A stretch of DNA of 64,000 bases from Tahibacter soli (GCF_025717065.2 NZ_JAOVZO020000020.1:310001-374000), one strand, 5' to 3'. Positions 1 to 9,720 are shown, counted from the stretch's first letter. Made by a program: numbers and translations. The notes: generated by a model from the sequence alone, not told the origin.

Positions 1-119
1 CCGACGTGCCCGACCCGCAGCCGAACGCCTGGTGCGCGATGTTCGCCGAACAGGCGCTGCGGTGGCATGCGCGCGCGCGCCGCGGACTGCCGCTGCCGGC
101 TGCCGAGGGCCTCGTATGA
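1..119 (+). CDS. C-terminal end of an unidentified protein (partial)
   Basis: An open frame runs in from the left edge, with complete codons from base 3, and stops with TGA at 117-119. It gives the last 38 residues of a protein, including AWCAMFAEQALRWHARARRG. Its stop overlaps the ATG of the next gene as ATGA, which is typical of translationally coupled genes. The next two genes are a glycosyltransferase and a methyltransferase, so this is probably another glycan or polysaccharide gene. The fragment is too short to name a family. Confidence 0.7.
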   Translation, partial: DVPDPQPNAWCAMFAEQALRWHARARRGLPLPAAEGLV

Positions 120-2362
120 GCCGCCTCGCGATGCTCGCGAAACTGCTGCCTTTTGCACCGCTGTACTTTGCGACGAATGCGGCAAGCGTGATCGCACGGT
201 TTTTTCCGGGCCGCTGGCGCGCGCGGCCGCGCGACGACGGCGCGCAGCCGGGCATTTCGGTGATCGTGCCCGAACGCGGCACGCCCGATCTCCTCGACGA
301 AACGCTCGCCGCGCTCGCCGCGGCGCTCGCCCGCATCGACGAGCCGCACCAGACGATCGTCGTCGTCAACGGCGCGCCGCGGGACGACTACCGCGAACTC
401 GCCGCGCGCCATCCGGCCGTCGAATGGCGCTTCCACGACCGGCCTCTGGGCTACAACGGCGCGATCGACGACGGCTTGAAGGCGGTACGCCACGACTGGA
501 CGTACCTCCTTAACAGCGATATGCGCCTGGACCCCGACGCGCTCGCCGAAGCGATGCGCTACCGCCGCGCGCACGTGTTCGCGATCACCTCGCAGATCTT
601 CTTCGCCGATCCCGCGCGGCGGCGCGAGGAAACCGGCTGGTCCGACTTCCATGCGAACGCCTACGCGCCGGAAGTCTACGAACGCACGCCCGAGCCGGGC
701 ACGCTCGCGCGCGGCAATCTGTATCCCGGCGGCGGCTCGTCGCTGTGCCGCACCGCGCCGCTGCGCCGCTACGTCAAAGGTTCGCGCGACTACGCGCCGT
801 TCTACTGGGAAGACGCCGACTGGGGCATCCGCGCCTGGAGCGACGGCTACGAAGTGCTGTTCTGCCCGGCATCGCACGCGTGGCATCGCCATCGCGGCAC
901 GGTCAACCGCTACTACGAACCCGGCGAAGTCGAGCGCGTGATCCATCGCAACGCGCTGCTGTTCGACCTGCGCCACGGCTGGACCGGCCGCGGCGCGCGC
1001 GCGCTGCTCACGCGCATCGCGCAGTGCGACGCCGCGACGCAGGCCGAACTGCGCGGCCCGGGCCTCGCCTGGCGCGCGTTCAGGGCGCGCCTGTCGACGC
1101 GGCGCGCGCAGCGCCGCGGTTTCGCGTTCGCGCATATCGCCACCGACAAGTACTACGCGCCCCCGCCGGCGCCGGCCGCACGCCGGCCGCGCGTGCTGCT
1201 CGTGTCGCCGTTCGCGCTGTTCCCGCCCGCGCACGGCGGCGCGCGGCGCATCGCCGAACTCGTGCAGCGGCTTTCGCCACAAGTGGATTTCGTGCTGCTC
1301 GGCGACGAACGCTCGCTGTACTCGGCGGCGTCCGAGCCGTGGTTCGAGAAGCTGTACGCGACGCATCTGATCGAAGGCCGCGGCCGCTGCGGCGGCGACG
1401 CGACGCCGAGCGGCCTCGTGCAGCGCATGGACAGCCACGCGTGGCCGCGCCTGCGCGGCGAAGTCGCGCGCCTCGCCGCGCTGTACGACATCGACATCGT
1501 GCAGGTCGAATTCATGGAACTGGCGCGCCTCGCGGAAGTCGACACCGGCCGCGCGCGGCGCCTGCTCGCGCTGCACGACGTGTACCTCACGGGCACGCCC
1601 GACTACGCGTGGACCGACGCGATCCAGCATGCGGCGATCGCGCGCTACGACGCGGTCACCGCCTGCTCGGCCGAGGACGCGGCATTGCTGACGCATCCGC
1701 ACGTCGCGCTGATCGGCAACGGCGCGGTCGACCGCCGCGCGCGCCGCACGCCGTCGCCGTCGCATGCGCACCTGTTGTTCATGGGACCGTTCCGCTACGC
1801 GCAGAACCTCGCCGGCATCCGCGAGTTTCTCGACCGCGCATGGCCCGCGCTCAAAGCGCGCATTCCCGACCTGCGGCTGACGATACTGGGCGGCGCCGAA
1901 TCGGCCGCGATCGCGCGCGACGACGCGCGCTTCGCGCAGCCCGGCGTCACGGTGGTCAGCGAATTCGTCGATCCCGAACCGTGGCTCGCCGGCGCGACGC
2001 TGACGATCAATCCGCAGATCGACATCCGCGGCTCGTCGATCAAGCTGATCGAATCGCTGCTCGCCGGCCGCGTCTGCGTCAGCACGGCCGACGGCGCGCG
2101 CGGCTTCGCCAACGCCTGCTTCGAAGGCCTCGCGACCGCGCCGGACATCGCCGCGATGGCCGAACCGATCGCAAGGCTCGTGCTCGACGACGCCGAGCGG
2201 CACCGCCGCGAACGCGCCGACGACGAACGCCTGGACCGCTACACCTGGGACGCGATGGCCGACCGCCAGCTCGCGCTGTACCGCCAGCTGCTCGGCCCGA
2301 ACGGCAACGGCGCGTCGCCCGCGCCGCAGGCGCCGCGCACCCACGTCGAGGCCGCGTCGTGA
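116..2362 (+). CDS. Two-domain glycosyltransferase (GT2 + GT group 1)
   Basis: The 748-aa protein appears to fuse two glycosyltransferase domains. Residues about 45-280 look like a family-2 GT-A domain, with ISVIVPERGTPDLLDETLAA at the start and a DXD-like NSDMRLDPD patch. From about residue 365 a second domain begins (RPRVLLVSPFALFPPAHGGA) and ends with a GT-B group-1 style region, including LLFMGPFRYAQNLAGIREFL and SSIKLIESLLAGR. Proteins like this add sugars in surface polysaccharide, LPS or glycoprotein assembly, but the donor and acceptor cannot be read from sequence. The ATG at 116 was chosen because it gives an ATGA overlap with the upstream gene and a hydrophobic N-terminus. An in-frame ATG at 32 lies inside the upstream gene and was rejected. 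The next gene overlaps by GTGA. Confidence 0.85.
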   Translation: MSRLAMLAKLLPFAPLYFATNAASVIARFFPGRWRARPRDDGAQPGISVIVPERGTPDLLDETLAALAAALARIDEPHQTIVVVNGAPRDDYRELAARHPAVEWRFHDRPLGYNGAIDDGLKAVRHDWTYLLNSDMRLDPDALAEAMRYRRAHVFAITSQIFFADPARRREETGWSDFHANAYAPEVYERTPEPGTLARGNLYPGGGSSLCRTAPLRRYVKGSRDYAPFYWEDADWGIRAWSDGYEVLFCPASHAWHRHRGTVNRYYEPGEVERVIHRNALLFDLRHGWTGRGARALLTRIAQCDAATQAELRGPGLAWRAFRARLSTRRAQRRGFAFAHIATDKYYAPPPAPAARRPRVLLVSPFALFPPAHGGARRIAELVQRLSPQVDFVLLGDERSLYSAASEPWFEKLYATHLIEGRGRCGGDATPSGLVQRMDSHAWPRLRGEVARLAALYDIDIVQVEFMELARLAEVDTGRARRLLALHDVYLTGTPDYAWTDAIQHAAIARYDAVTACSAEDAALLTHPHVALIGNGAVDRRARRTPSPSHAHLLFMGPFRYAQNLAGIREFLDRAWPALKARIPDLRLTILGGAESAAIARDDARFAQPGVTVVSEFVDPEPWLAGATLTINPQIDIRGSSIKLIESLLAGRVCVSTADGARGFANACFEGLATAPDIAAMAEPIARLVLDDAERHRRERADDERLDRYTWDAMADRQLALYRQLLGPNGNGASPAPQAPRTHVEAAS

Positions 2363-3108
2363 GCGGCACCTGGTCGTACGACGCGATCGCCGACGTCTAT
2401 GCGACCGACATGGGCCGCAGCATGCCGTTCGACGATGTCGGCTGGTATCGCGGCGTCTGTCTCGCGCACGGCGGCCGTGCGCTCGAACTCGGCTGCGGCA
2501 CCGGGCGCATCCTGATCGAACTCGTCGCGGCCGGCGTCGACGCGTTCGGCGTCGACCGCTCGCTGCCGATGTTGAAGCGCCTGAAGACCGACGCGGCCGC
2601 GCGCGGGCTCGCCGCGCCGCTCGCGCAGATGGACCTCGCCGCGCTGGCGCTCGATGCGCGGTTCGACGTGATGCTGCTGCCGTATTCGCTGATCACCTAC
2701 CTCGTCGACCCCGCCGTCGCCGTGCGCGTGCTCGCGCAGCTGCGCGCGCTCGCGGCCGCCGACGCCTCGCTCGTGCTCGACGCGTTCGTGCCGCAGCCGG
2801 TCGCGAGCTTCGCCGACTTCCGCCTCGACTACCGCCGCGCGCACGGCGACGGCACGCTCGAACGTTCCAAGCGCATCGCGGCGAACGCCGACGGCACGAA
2901 CCGCATCGAGCGGCGCTACCGCGTGCTCGACGCCGCCGGCACGCCGGTCGACGAATTCCTGACCGACGAAACCGTGCGGCCGTACGCGCCCGAGGCGCTG
3001 GTCGAACTGGCGCTAGCCGCCGGCTGGCGCGTGCACGCGACGGCGTGGGACTACGGCGCGAGCGCCGACCGCACGAACGCGAAGTTCGCAAGCTTCGTGC
3101 TGCGCTGA
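2359..3108 (+). CDS. Class I SAM-dependent methyltransferase
   Basis: This 249-aa protein has the SAM-binding motif I ALELGCGTGRILIEL near residue 45, followed by the acidic strand-2 end FGVDRS. This matches a class I methyltransferase fold of the small-molecule or sugar type. It starts with GTG at 2359, overlapping the TGA of the glycosyltransferase as GTGA, so the two are probably co-translated. By context it may methylate a glycan, a sugar nucleotide or a terminal residue of the polymer. The substrate is not evident. It is the last gene of the group: the next gene is about 75 bases downstream with its own ribosome-binding site. Confidence 0.85.
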   Translation: MSGTWSYDAIADVYATDMGRSMPFDDVGWYRGVCLAHGGRALELGCGTGRILIELVAAGVDAFGVDRSLPMLKRLKTDAAARGLAAPLAQMDLAALALDARFDVMLLPYSLITYLVDPAVAVRVLAQLRALAAADASLVLDAFVPQPVASFADFRLDYRRAHGDGTLERSKRIAANADGTNRIERRYRVLDAAGTPVDEFLTDETVRPYAPEALVELALAAGWRVHATAWDYGASADRTNAKFASFVLR

Positions 3109-3183
3109 CGCGCGCTACACTCGCCGCACCGCATCCGCGCGCCGCCGTGCACGCGTATGCGTCGATCGAGGGGAAGAGCCGCG

Positions 3184-4053
3184 ATGCGATCGTTTCGACA
3201 AATCCAAGGATTCACTTTGGCGCTGGCGCTCGCCGCCGGCGGGGCGGCGCACGCGGCCGGCTCGCGCCAGCTCGCGACCGGCGGCGCGAGCACGATCGAA
3301 GGCGGCGCCGGCGGCGGGCTCGTGCCGTGGGCGGCGATCACGGGCTACGGGGCACGCGAGGAAATCGGCGCGACGGCATTCGCCACGCGCATCAACACCG
3401 GCGACTACCGCCTCGACGTGCAGGGCGCCGCGGTCGGCCTGTTCAACCGCATCGAACTGTCGGCGTCGCGACAGGAACTCGACCTCGTCGCGCTCGGCCC
3501 CGCGCTCGGACTGCCGGGCGCGCATCTGCGCCAGCACGTGATCGGCGCCAAGGTGCGCCTCGCCGGCGACGTGCTGTACACGCGCATGCCGCAGATCGCG
3601 CTCGGCGTGCAGTACAAGAAGCAGCAGGATTTCGCGCTGGCACGCGCGCTCGGCGCGCGCGACGACGCCGACGTCGACGTTTACCTCTCCGCCACGAAGG
3701 TGTTTCTCGCGGGCGTCGGCGGCTACAACGCGTTTCTGTCGGGCACCGCGCGGCTGACGCGCGCGAACGAAACCGGGCTGCTCGGCTTCGGCGGCGAGGG
3801 CCGCAACGGCCGGCGCGTCGCGCTCGAAGCGTCGGGCGGCGTGCTGCTGTCGCGCCGCTTCGCGATCGGCGCGGAGTATCGCGGCAAGTCCGGCAGCCTC
3901 GACGCGGTGCGCGAAAGCGCGTGGCGCGACCTGTTCGTCGCATGGTTTCCGAACCGGCACGTGTCGGTCGTCGTCGCGTACGCCGATCTCGGCACCGTCG
4001 CGACGCTGCCCGACCAGACCGGCTGGTACCTCTCGGTGCAAGGAGCGTTCTGA
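3184..4053 (+). CDS. DUF3034 family exported protein
   Basis: This 289-aa protein has a signal peptide ending near AHA (residues 1-26). The GGASTIEGGAGGGLVPWAAI block is typical of DUF3034 proteins, which are exported proteins of unknown function. The rest alternates polar and hydrophobic residues and ends in Phe, as in an outer-membrane beta-barrel. The ATG at 3184 was chosen over an upstream in-frame ATG because GAGGGGAAGAG lies just before it and the signal peptide then starts cleanly. Its stop overlaps the ATG of the truncated haemoglobin (TGATG), so the two genes are translationally coupled and probably act in the same compartment. Confidence 0.8.
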   Translation: MRSFRQIQGFTLALALAAGGAAHAAGSRQLATGGASTIEGGAGGGLVPWAAITGYGAREEIGATAFATRINTGDYRLDVQGAAVGLFNRIELSASRQELDLVALGPALGLPGAHLRQHVIGAKVRLAGDVLYTRMPQIALGVQYKKQQDFALARALGARDDADVDVYLSATKVFLAGVGGYNAFLSGTARLTRANETGLLGFGGEGRNGRRVALEASGGVLLSRRFAIGAEYRGKSGSLDAVRESAWRDLFVAWFPNRHVSVVVAYADLGTVATLPDQTGWYLSVQGAF

Positions 4054-4463
4054 TGCGCACGATCTTCGCGATGCTGCTCGCGCTCGCGGCCGCAGCGCCC
4101 TCGCCCGACGACTCGCTGTACCGCGCGCTCGGCGAGAAGCAAGGCATCGCGCGGCTCGTCGACGCGCTGCTCGATCGCGTCTACGCCGACCCGCGCATCA
4201 ACGACCTGTTCAAGCACGTCGACCGGCCCGACCTGGCGCGGCTCGTCGGCGAGCATTTCTGCCACGAGACCGGCGGACCGTGCGAATACACCGGCCGCAG
4301 CATGACCGACACGCACAGCGGCCTTGCGATCAAGGCGAAGGAGTTCGACGCGTTCGTCGAAGATCTCGTCGACGCGATGGAAGCGCTCGACCTGCCGACG
4401 CGCACGCAGAACCGCATGCTCAAGCACTTCGCGCCGATGCGCGCCGAAATCATCGATCAGTAA
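4053..4463 (+). CDS. Exported group I truncated haemoglobin
   Basis: This 136-aa protein has an N-terminal hydrophobic stretch (residues 1-15, MRTIFAMLLALAAAAP) that looks like a signal peptide, followed by a truncated globin fold. The haem pocket pattern YTGRSMTDTHSGLAI places the proximal histidine at residue 88. Truncated haemoglobins bind O2, NO or other small ligands and most are cytoplasmic, so an export signal is unusual. It is coupled to the DUF3034 gene by a one-base TGATG overlap. The role is probably ligand sensing or detoxification in the periplasm (inference). Confidence 0.85.
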   Translation: MRTIFAMLLALAAAAPSPDDSLYRALGEKQGIARLVDALLDRVYADPRINDLFKHVDRPDLARLVGEHFCHETGGPCEYTGRSMTDTHSGLAIKAKEFDAFVEDLVDAMEALDLPTRTQNRMLKHFAPMRAEIIDQ

Positions 4464-4633
4464 CCGCAACACGGGTCACACAACGCGCTGAACATTCCGA
4501 CCTTTCTACACAGCGCGTACGCACGCGAACTTCCGAGTAGGCATAAGTACGAACCGAATCGTCATGGCCGCGCCATTGTCGGCGCCGGCCCCGCGATGCG
4601 AAGGTTCGCGCCCTCCTCCTCCCGGTAGTCCGC

Positions 4634-7387
4634 ATGAAAGCTCACGTTCGTCGCCGTACCGCATCACCGCTGTTTCTTGCCGTCGCATTCGCGCTCCACA
4701 GTTCCGCCTTCGCACAGACGCCCGCGTCGACCGCCGACGGCGACGAAGAAGCCGCCAAACTCGAAGCGATCACCGTCACCGGATCGCGCATCCCGCGCGC
4801 CGACATCGAAACGGCCGCGCCGGTCACCGTGATCAAGGCCGAAGAAATCGACACCGGCGGCTTCCGCAGCGTGTTCGACATCGTCAGTTCGATCTCGCAG
4901 AACGTCGGCCTCGTGCAGGGCGAGGACTTCGGCAGCACGTTCACGCCGGCCGCCAACGTCATCAACCTGCGCGGCCTGGGCCCCAATCACACGCTCGTTC
5001 TCGTCAACGGCCATCGCGTCGCCGACTATCCGGTCGCCTACAACGGCTCGGTCGGCGCGGTGGACCTCGCGAACATCCCGAGCGTGATGATCGACCGCAT
5101 CGAAATTCTCTCCGGCAGCGCGTCGGCCGTGTACGGCTCGGACGCGATCGCCGGCGTCGTCAACATCGTGCTCAAGAAAAAACACGAAGGCGTCGACCTG
5201 TCGGTGAAGGTCGGCACGACGCAGCAGGGCGGCGGCGCGAACCAGCGCGTGCAGCTGATCGGCGGCACGACGCGCGGCGACTTCTCCGGCGTGTTCGGCC
5301 TCGAACTCACGCAGCGCGATCCGATCCGCTACGGCGACCGGCGCCTGACCAACAGCTTTTCGCAGTACGCGCCGAACCGCCGGCCCGGCGCGATCGTCGC
5401 GCTGCGCGATCCGGCGTCGGGCGACTACTACGACCTGCCCGGCGGCTGCGACGCGCTGTCGCATCTCCTGGGCGGCACGCTGCGCGCGTATCGCAATCCC
5501 GCGTACGACGGCACGTATTGCAGCAGCGACGGCTACTACAACAACCGCACTATCCAGACCGCGAAGAAACTCGCGACCGGCTACGCGAACCTCACCTACG
5601 CGCTGAACGACACCACCGAGCTGTTCGGCGATTTCATGTTCGGCTTCTCCGACATCGAGAACAACGTGCGCTCGACGACGTGGTCGGCGCCCGGCGGCGC
5701 GTTCTGGAACGACGCGACCGGCCGCCTCGAAAACTGGACGCGCGTGCTGACGCCCGAAGAAACCGGCGGGAAGGACGCCGACAACAGCACCTATCTGCAG
5801 CGCTCGACGACCGCGACGGTCGGCGTGCGCGGCGATCTCGGCACGCACGGCTGGCGCTACGAAGTGGTCGCGAACCGCTCCGACTACGAAAGCGACCAGG
5901 GCCGCATCCGTTTCCTCACCGGCGTCGACGCGTTCTTCCTCGGCCAGCGCACCGGCACGCACGACTACCAGGGCACGCTGTTTCCGTCGTACAGCGCCGA
6001 TCCTGCGCGCCTGGCAACGGCGCTGACGCCCGAAGACTTCCGCCGTCTGACCGCAAAGTCGGTCAAGCACGACAAGGCCTGGACGCAGGATGTGAGCGCC
6101 AGCGTCAATGGCGATCTGTTCGAACTGCCGGCCGGCACGGTCGGCTTCGCGGGCGTCGTCGAGGCGGGCAGCCAGGGCTTCTCCAACACGCCCGACCCGC
6201 GCATCAACGAAGGCGCGTACTGGAACACCGCGCAGGCGAACGTCGAGAACGGCGAACGCGATCGCTACGCCGCCGGTTTCGAACTCAACGTGCCGATCCT
6301 CTCGAGCCTCACCGCGACCGGCGCCGGCCGCTACGATCGCTACAGCTACGCCGGCGAATCGCTCGGCAAGAGCACGTACAACCTCGGTCTCGAATACCGC
6401 CCGGTCGACAGCCTCTTGCTGCGCGGCACGCTCGCGACGTCGTTCCGCGCGCCGGACATGACGTACCTGTTCGCGAAGAACACGCGCGGCTACTACCCGG
6501 GCGTGACCGACTACTACCAGTGCCGCCTCACCGGCCAGCCGTATTCGAGCTGCGACGAGTTCTACAACATGGACTTCACGCGCGGCGGCAATACGCAGCT
6601 CAAGCCCGAGCGCGGCCGCTCGTTCACCTACGGCTTCGTCTGGTCGCCGAGCGCCGACTTCGACGTGCAGGCCGACTACTACCGCATCCGCATCACCGAC
6701 CAGGTGACGAGCCTCGACGAGCAGCAGATCCTGCGCACCGAAGCCGACTGCCGCATCGGCCAGACGCTCTCGGGTTCGCCGGTCGACGCGAACTCGTCGA
6801 TCTGCCGCGACGCGTTCGCGCGCGTCGTGCGCAACGCGGCGAACGCGCCGGTCAATCCGAACGACGTGACGCTGATCCGCGTCAATCCGGTCAACGCCGC
6901 GACCGAAGTCACGTCGGGCATCGACTTGAGCGCGAGCTACCGCTTCGCGCTCGAGGGCATCGGCCGGTTCTCGGTGCGCGGCGCGTACACGCACGTGCTC
7001 GAACACAAGTACCAGCAGTTTCCGGGCGACCCGGTCTACGACTATCTCAACGACACCGCGTACCAGTCGGACTGGGGCAAGAAGATCAACGCGTCCGTGT
7101 CATGGCAGAACGGCGACTGGAGCGCGACGCTCGACGGCACGCGCTACGCCGGCATTCCGGACAACAGCGGCGATCGCCGCCGGCGTCCGTACACGCTGGT
7201 CAACGGCTCGGTCGGCTACCGCCTGAACGAGCGCGCCGACGTGCTGGTCAGCGTCAACAACCTGCGCAACTCGTCGCCGGTCGACAAGAGCGCGGGCTGG
7301 CCGAACTATTCGAGCGCGTGGTACGACGCGTTCGGGCGGCAGTACTGGGTGCAGTTCAACTACCGATTCGGCGCGGGCCGGGGTTGA
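4634..7387 (+). CDS. TonB-dependent outer-membrane receptor
   Basis: This 917-aa protein has a signal peptide ending AFAQ (about residue 28) and a TonB-box-like LEAITVTGSRIPR. The plug domain includes RGLGPNHTLVLVNGHRV and EILSGSASAVYGSDAIAGVV, and the protein ends in a beta-barrel. The C-terminal stretch QYWVQFNYRFGAGRG is like that of the large receptor subfamily used by Xanthomonadales for complex organic substrates. Such receptors use TonB-ExbBD energy to import siderophores, glycans, peptides or vitamins. No transporter or enzyme beside it fixes the substrate. A 170-bp leader precedes it with no strong Shine-Dalgarno. A long inverted repeat follows. Confidence 0.92.
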   Translation: MKAHVRRRTASPLFLAVAFALHSSAFAQTPASTADGDEEAAKLEAITVTGSRIPRADIETAAPVTVIKAEEIDTGGFRSVFDIVSSISQNVGLVQGEDFGSTFTPAANVINLRGLGPNHTLVLVNGHRVADYPVAYNGSVGAVDLANIPSVMIDRIEILSGSASAVYGSDAIAGVVNIVLKKKHEGVDLSVKVGTTQQGGGANQRVQLIGGTTRGDFSGVFGLELTQRDPIRYGDRRLTNSFSQYAPNRRPGAIVALRDPASGDYYDLPGGCDALSHLLGGTLRAYRNPAYDGTYCSSDGYYNNRTIQTAKKLATGYANLTYALNDTTELFGDFMFGFSDIENNVRSTTWSAPGGAFWNDATGRLENWTRVLTPEETGGKDADNSTYLQRSTTATVGVRGDLGTHGWRYEVVANRSDYESDQGRIRFLTGVDAFFLGQRTGTHDYQGTLFPSYSADPARLATALTPEDFRRLTAKSVKHDKAWTQDVSASVNGDLFELPAGTVGFAGVVEAGSQGFSNTPDPRINEGAYWNTAQANVENGERDRYAAGFELNVPILSSLTATGAGRYDRYSYAGESLGKSTYNLGLEYRPVDSLLLRGTLATSFRAPDMTYLFAKNTRGYYPGVTDYYQCRLTGQPYSSCDEFYNMDFTRGGNTQLKPERGRSFTYGFVWSPSADFDVQADYYRIRITDQVTSLDEQQILRTEADCRIGQTLSGSPVDANSSICRDAFARVVRNAANAPVNPNDVTLIRVNPVNAATEVTSGIDLSASYRFALEGIGRFSVRGAYTHVLEHKYQQFPGDPVYDYLNDTAYQSDWGKKINASVSWQNGDWSATLDGTRYAGIPDNSGDRRRRPYTLVNGSVGYRLNERADVLVSVNNLRNSSPVDKSAGWPNYSSAWYDAFGRQYWVQFNYRFGAGRG

Positions 7388-7391
7388 CCGC

Positions 7392-7433
7392 GGCCGGAAC
7401 GGCCGCGGCTTGATTGCCGCGGCCGTTCCGGCC
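7392..7433 (+). terminator. 18-bp perfect inverted repeat, likely terminator
   Basis: Bases 7392-7409 and 7416-7433 are exact reverse complements separated by TTGATT, five bases after the stop codon of the TonB receptor. The stem is almost entirely G/C. There is no U-tract, so it may be a transcript-end stabiliser or a non-canonical terminator. It lies before parE, whose ATG is 35 bases further on. Confidence 0.65.
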
Positions 7434-7467
7434 ACCATGGGCGGCTACTTCATCGCGTGATCCGTCC

Positions 7468-9357
7468 ATGAGCAGTCGCTACAACGCCGCCGATATCGAA
7501 GTTCTGTCCGGCCTCGACCCGGTCAAACGCCGGCCCGGCATGTACACCGATACCTCGCGTCCGAACCATCTGGCGCAGGAAGTCATCGACAACTCGGTCG
7601 ACGAGGCGCTCGCGGGCCACGCGAAAACCGTCGAAGTGATCGTGCACGGCGACGGTTCGGTCACGGTCACCGACGACGGCCGCGGCATGCCGGTCGACAT
7701 CCATCCCGAGGAAGGCATCCCCGGCGTCGAGCTGATCCTCACGCGCCTGCACGCGGGCGGCAAGTTCTCGAACAAGAACTACCAGTTCTCCGGCGGCCTG
7801 CACGGCGTCGGCGTGTCGGTGGTCAACGCGCTGTCCACGAAGGTGGAAGTGACGATCCGCCGCGACGCGCAGATCTGGCGCATGACGTTCAAGAACGGCG
7901 ATCGCGCGACGAAGCTCGAATCGATCGGCACCGTGCCGAAGAAGCAGACCGGCACGACCGTGCGCTTCTGGCCCGACCCGAAATACTTCGACACGCCGAA
8001 GATTCTGCTGTCGAAGTTGAAGCACCTCCTGCAGGCCAAAGCCGTGCTGTGCTCGGGCCTCACGGTGCGCCTCACCGACGAGGCGAGCGGCGAAACCGAT
8101 CAGTGGTACTACGAAGACGGTCTTTCCGACTATCTGCGCTCGATGCTCGCCGGCAACGAATGCCTGCCGCCGGATCTGTACGTGCATTCGGTGCAGCGCG
8201 AAACCGAAGGCCTCGAATTCGCGATCGCGTGGGTGCCCGAGGGGGAGCTGGTCCAGGAAAGCTACGTCAACCTCATTCCGACGGCGCAAGGCGGCACGCA
8301 CTGCAACGGCCTGCGCTCGGGTCTCACCGAATCGCTGCGCGAGTTCTGCGACTTCCGCAACCTCCTGCCGCGCGGCGTGAAGCTCGCGCCGGAAGACGTG
8401 TGGGACCGCCTCTCGTTCGTGCTGTCGCTCAAGATGCAGGACCCGCAGTTCTCGGGTCAGACGAAGGAACGCCTGTCGTCGCGCAACGCCGCCGGCTTCG
8501 TCGAAGGCATCGCGCACGACGGCTTTTCGCTGTGGCTCAACCAGCACGTCGAACTCGGCGAGCGCATCGCGCAGCTCGCGATCGAGCGCGCGTCGGCGCG
8601 CCTGAAAGCCGAAAAGCAGATCGTCCGCAAGAAGATCACGCAAGGCCCCGCGCTGCCGGGCAAGCTCGCCGACTGCGCGTCGAGCGACCTGTCGCGCACC
8701 GAACTGTTTCTCGTCGAAGGCGACTCGGCCGGCGGTTCGGCCAAGCAGGCGCGCGACAAGGATTTCCAGGCGATCCTGCCGCTGCGCGGCAAGATCCTGA
8801 ACACCTGGGAAGTCGAATCGGGCTCGGTGCTCGGCTCGCAGGAAGTGCACGATCTCGCCGTGGCGATCGGCTGCGATCCCGGCGTCGATCGCATCGACGG
8901 CCTGCGCTACGGCAAGGTCATCGTGCTCGCCGACGCCGACTCCGACGGACTGCACATCGCCACTTTGCTGTGCGCGCTGTTCCTCAAGCACTTCCCGTCG
9001 CTCGTGCGGCAGGGCCACGTGTTCGTCGCGATGCCGCCGCTGTTCCGCGTCGACGTGGGCAAGCAGGTGTTCTACTGCCTCGACGAGGACGAAAAGCGCG
9101 CGATGCTCGAAAAGATCGAGCGCGAGAAGATCAAGGGACAGGTGTCGGTCACGCGCTTCAAGGGCCTGGGCGAAATGAACCCGAGCCAGCTGCGCGAATC
9201 GGCCGTGCATCCCGATACGCGCCGGCTCGTGCAGCTGACGGTCGAGCACGACGACGGCACGAACAAGGTGATGGACATGCTGCTGTCGAAGAAGCGCGCT
9301 TCGGATCGCAAGAGCTGGCTCGAAGAGAAGGGCGACCTGGCGTCTTTGGAGGTTTGA
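7468..9357 (+). CDS. parE: DNA topoisomerase IV subunit B
   Basis: This 629-aa protein has the usual ParE length. The GHKL ATPase site is shown by EVIDNSVDEALAGH, DDGRGMPVDIHPEEGIPG and the HAGGKF loop. The TOPRIM domain has LVEGDSAGGSAKQARDKDFQ and PLRGKILN, and the DADSDGLHI metal site follows. With ParC it decatenates daughter chromosomes using ATP. The PLRGKILN form and the length favour ParE over GyrB. The ATG at 7468 gives the usual N-terminus MSSRYNAADIEVLSGLDPVK. The final 46 bases are copied in the tandem duplication just downstream. Confidence 0.96.
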   Translation: MSSRYNAADIEVLSGLDPVKRRPGMYTDTSRPNHLAQEVIDNSVDEALAGHAKTVEVIVHGDGSVTVTDDGRGMPVDIHPEEGIPGVELILTRLHAGGKFSNKNYQFSGGLHGVGVSVVNALSTKVEVTIRRDAQIWRMTFKNGDRATKLESIGTVPKKQTGTTVRFWPDPKYFDTPKILLSKLKHLLQAKAVLCSGLTVRLTDEASGETDQWYYEDGLSDYLRSMLAGNECLPPDLYVHSVQRETEGLEFAIAWVPEGELVQESYVNLIPTAQGGTHCNGLRSGLTESLREFCDFRNLLPRGVKLAPEDVWDRLSFVLSLKMQDPQFSGQTKERLSSRNAAGFVEGIAHDGFSLWLNQHVELGERIAQLAIERASARLKAEKQIVRKKITQGPALPGKLADCASSDLSRTELFLVEGDSAGGSAKQARDKDFQAILPLRGKILNTWEVESGSVLGSQEVHDLAVAIGCDPGVDRIDGLRYGKVIVLADADSDGLHIATLLCALFLKHFPSLVRQGHVFVAMPPLFRVDVGKQVFYCLDEDEKRAMLEKIEREKIKGQVSVTRFKGLGEMNPSQLRESAVHPDTRRLVQLTVEHDDGTNKVMDMLLSKKRASDRKSWLEEKGDLASLEV

Positions 9358-9442
9358 GCGGTTGCGGCTGCGTGGCGCGCAACGACCGCGCGGTCTTCCG
9401 CTGCGGGCGCAACGAAAACCTCGGTGTCGCCCCCTCACCCAA

Positions 9443-9474
9443 CCCTCTCCCCCAAGCGAGCTTGGGGGAGAGGG
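9443..9474. repeat. Intergenic palindrome, type A
   Basis: CCCTCTCCCCCAAG pairs with CTTGGGGGAGAGGG around a CGAG loop (14-bp stem). It is preceded by CCCCTCACCCAA. The same unit recurs at 9721-9752 and, in the opposite orientation with its flank, at 47834-47865. Confidence 0.85.
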
Positions 9475-9551
9475 CTAAAGAAATTGCGTGCCGACGTTGA
9501 AATGTCGCCCCGTTCTCCAAAGCACGCGCCGCAACGTCGAAACCCTCGGCT

Positions 9552-9582
9552 CCTTCTCCCCCAACCGCGTTGGGGGAGAAGG
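9552..9582. repeat. Intergenic palindrome, type B
   Basis: CCTTCTCCCCCAA pairs with TTGGGGGAGAAGG around CCGCG (13-bp stem). It sits 77 bases after the type A palindrome in each 278-bp unit and is related to it by a CTCT/TTCT change in the stem. Confidence 0.85.
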
Positions 9583-9720
9583 CCGGGATGAGCTGGCTCG
9601 AAGAGAAGGGCGACCTGGCTTCTTTGGAGGTTTGAGCGGTTGCGGCTGCGTGGCGCGCAACGACCGCGCGGTCTTCCGCTGCGGGCGCAACGAAAACCTC
9701 GGTGTCGCCCCCTCACCCAA

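Noticed and set aside
4664-7006. Long minus-strand open frame opposite the TonB receptor
   Set aside because: The plus-strand frame has a signal peptide, plug and barrel motifs, while this one has no recognisable motif and Arg/Val-rich composition.
7450-9438. 662-codon minus-strand open frame opposite parE
   Set aside because: parE has all family motifs; the opposite frame is a GC shadow.
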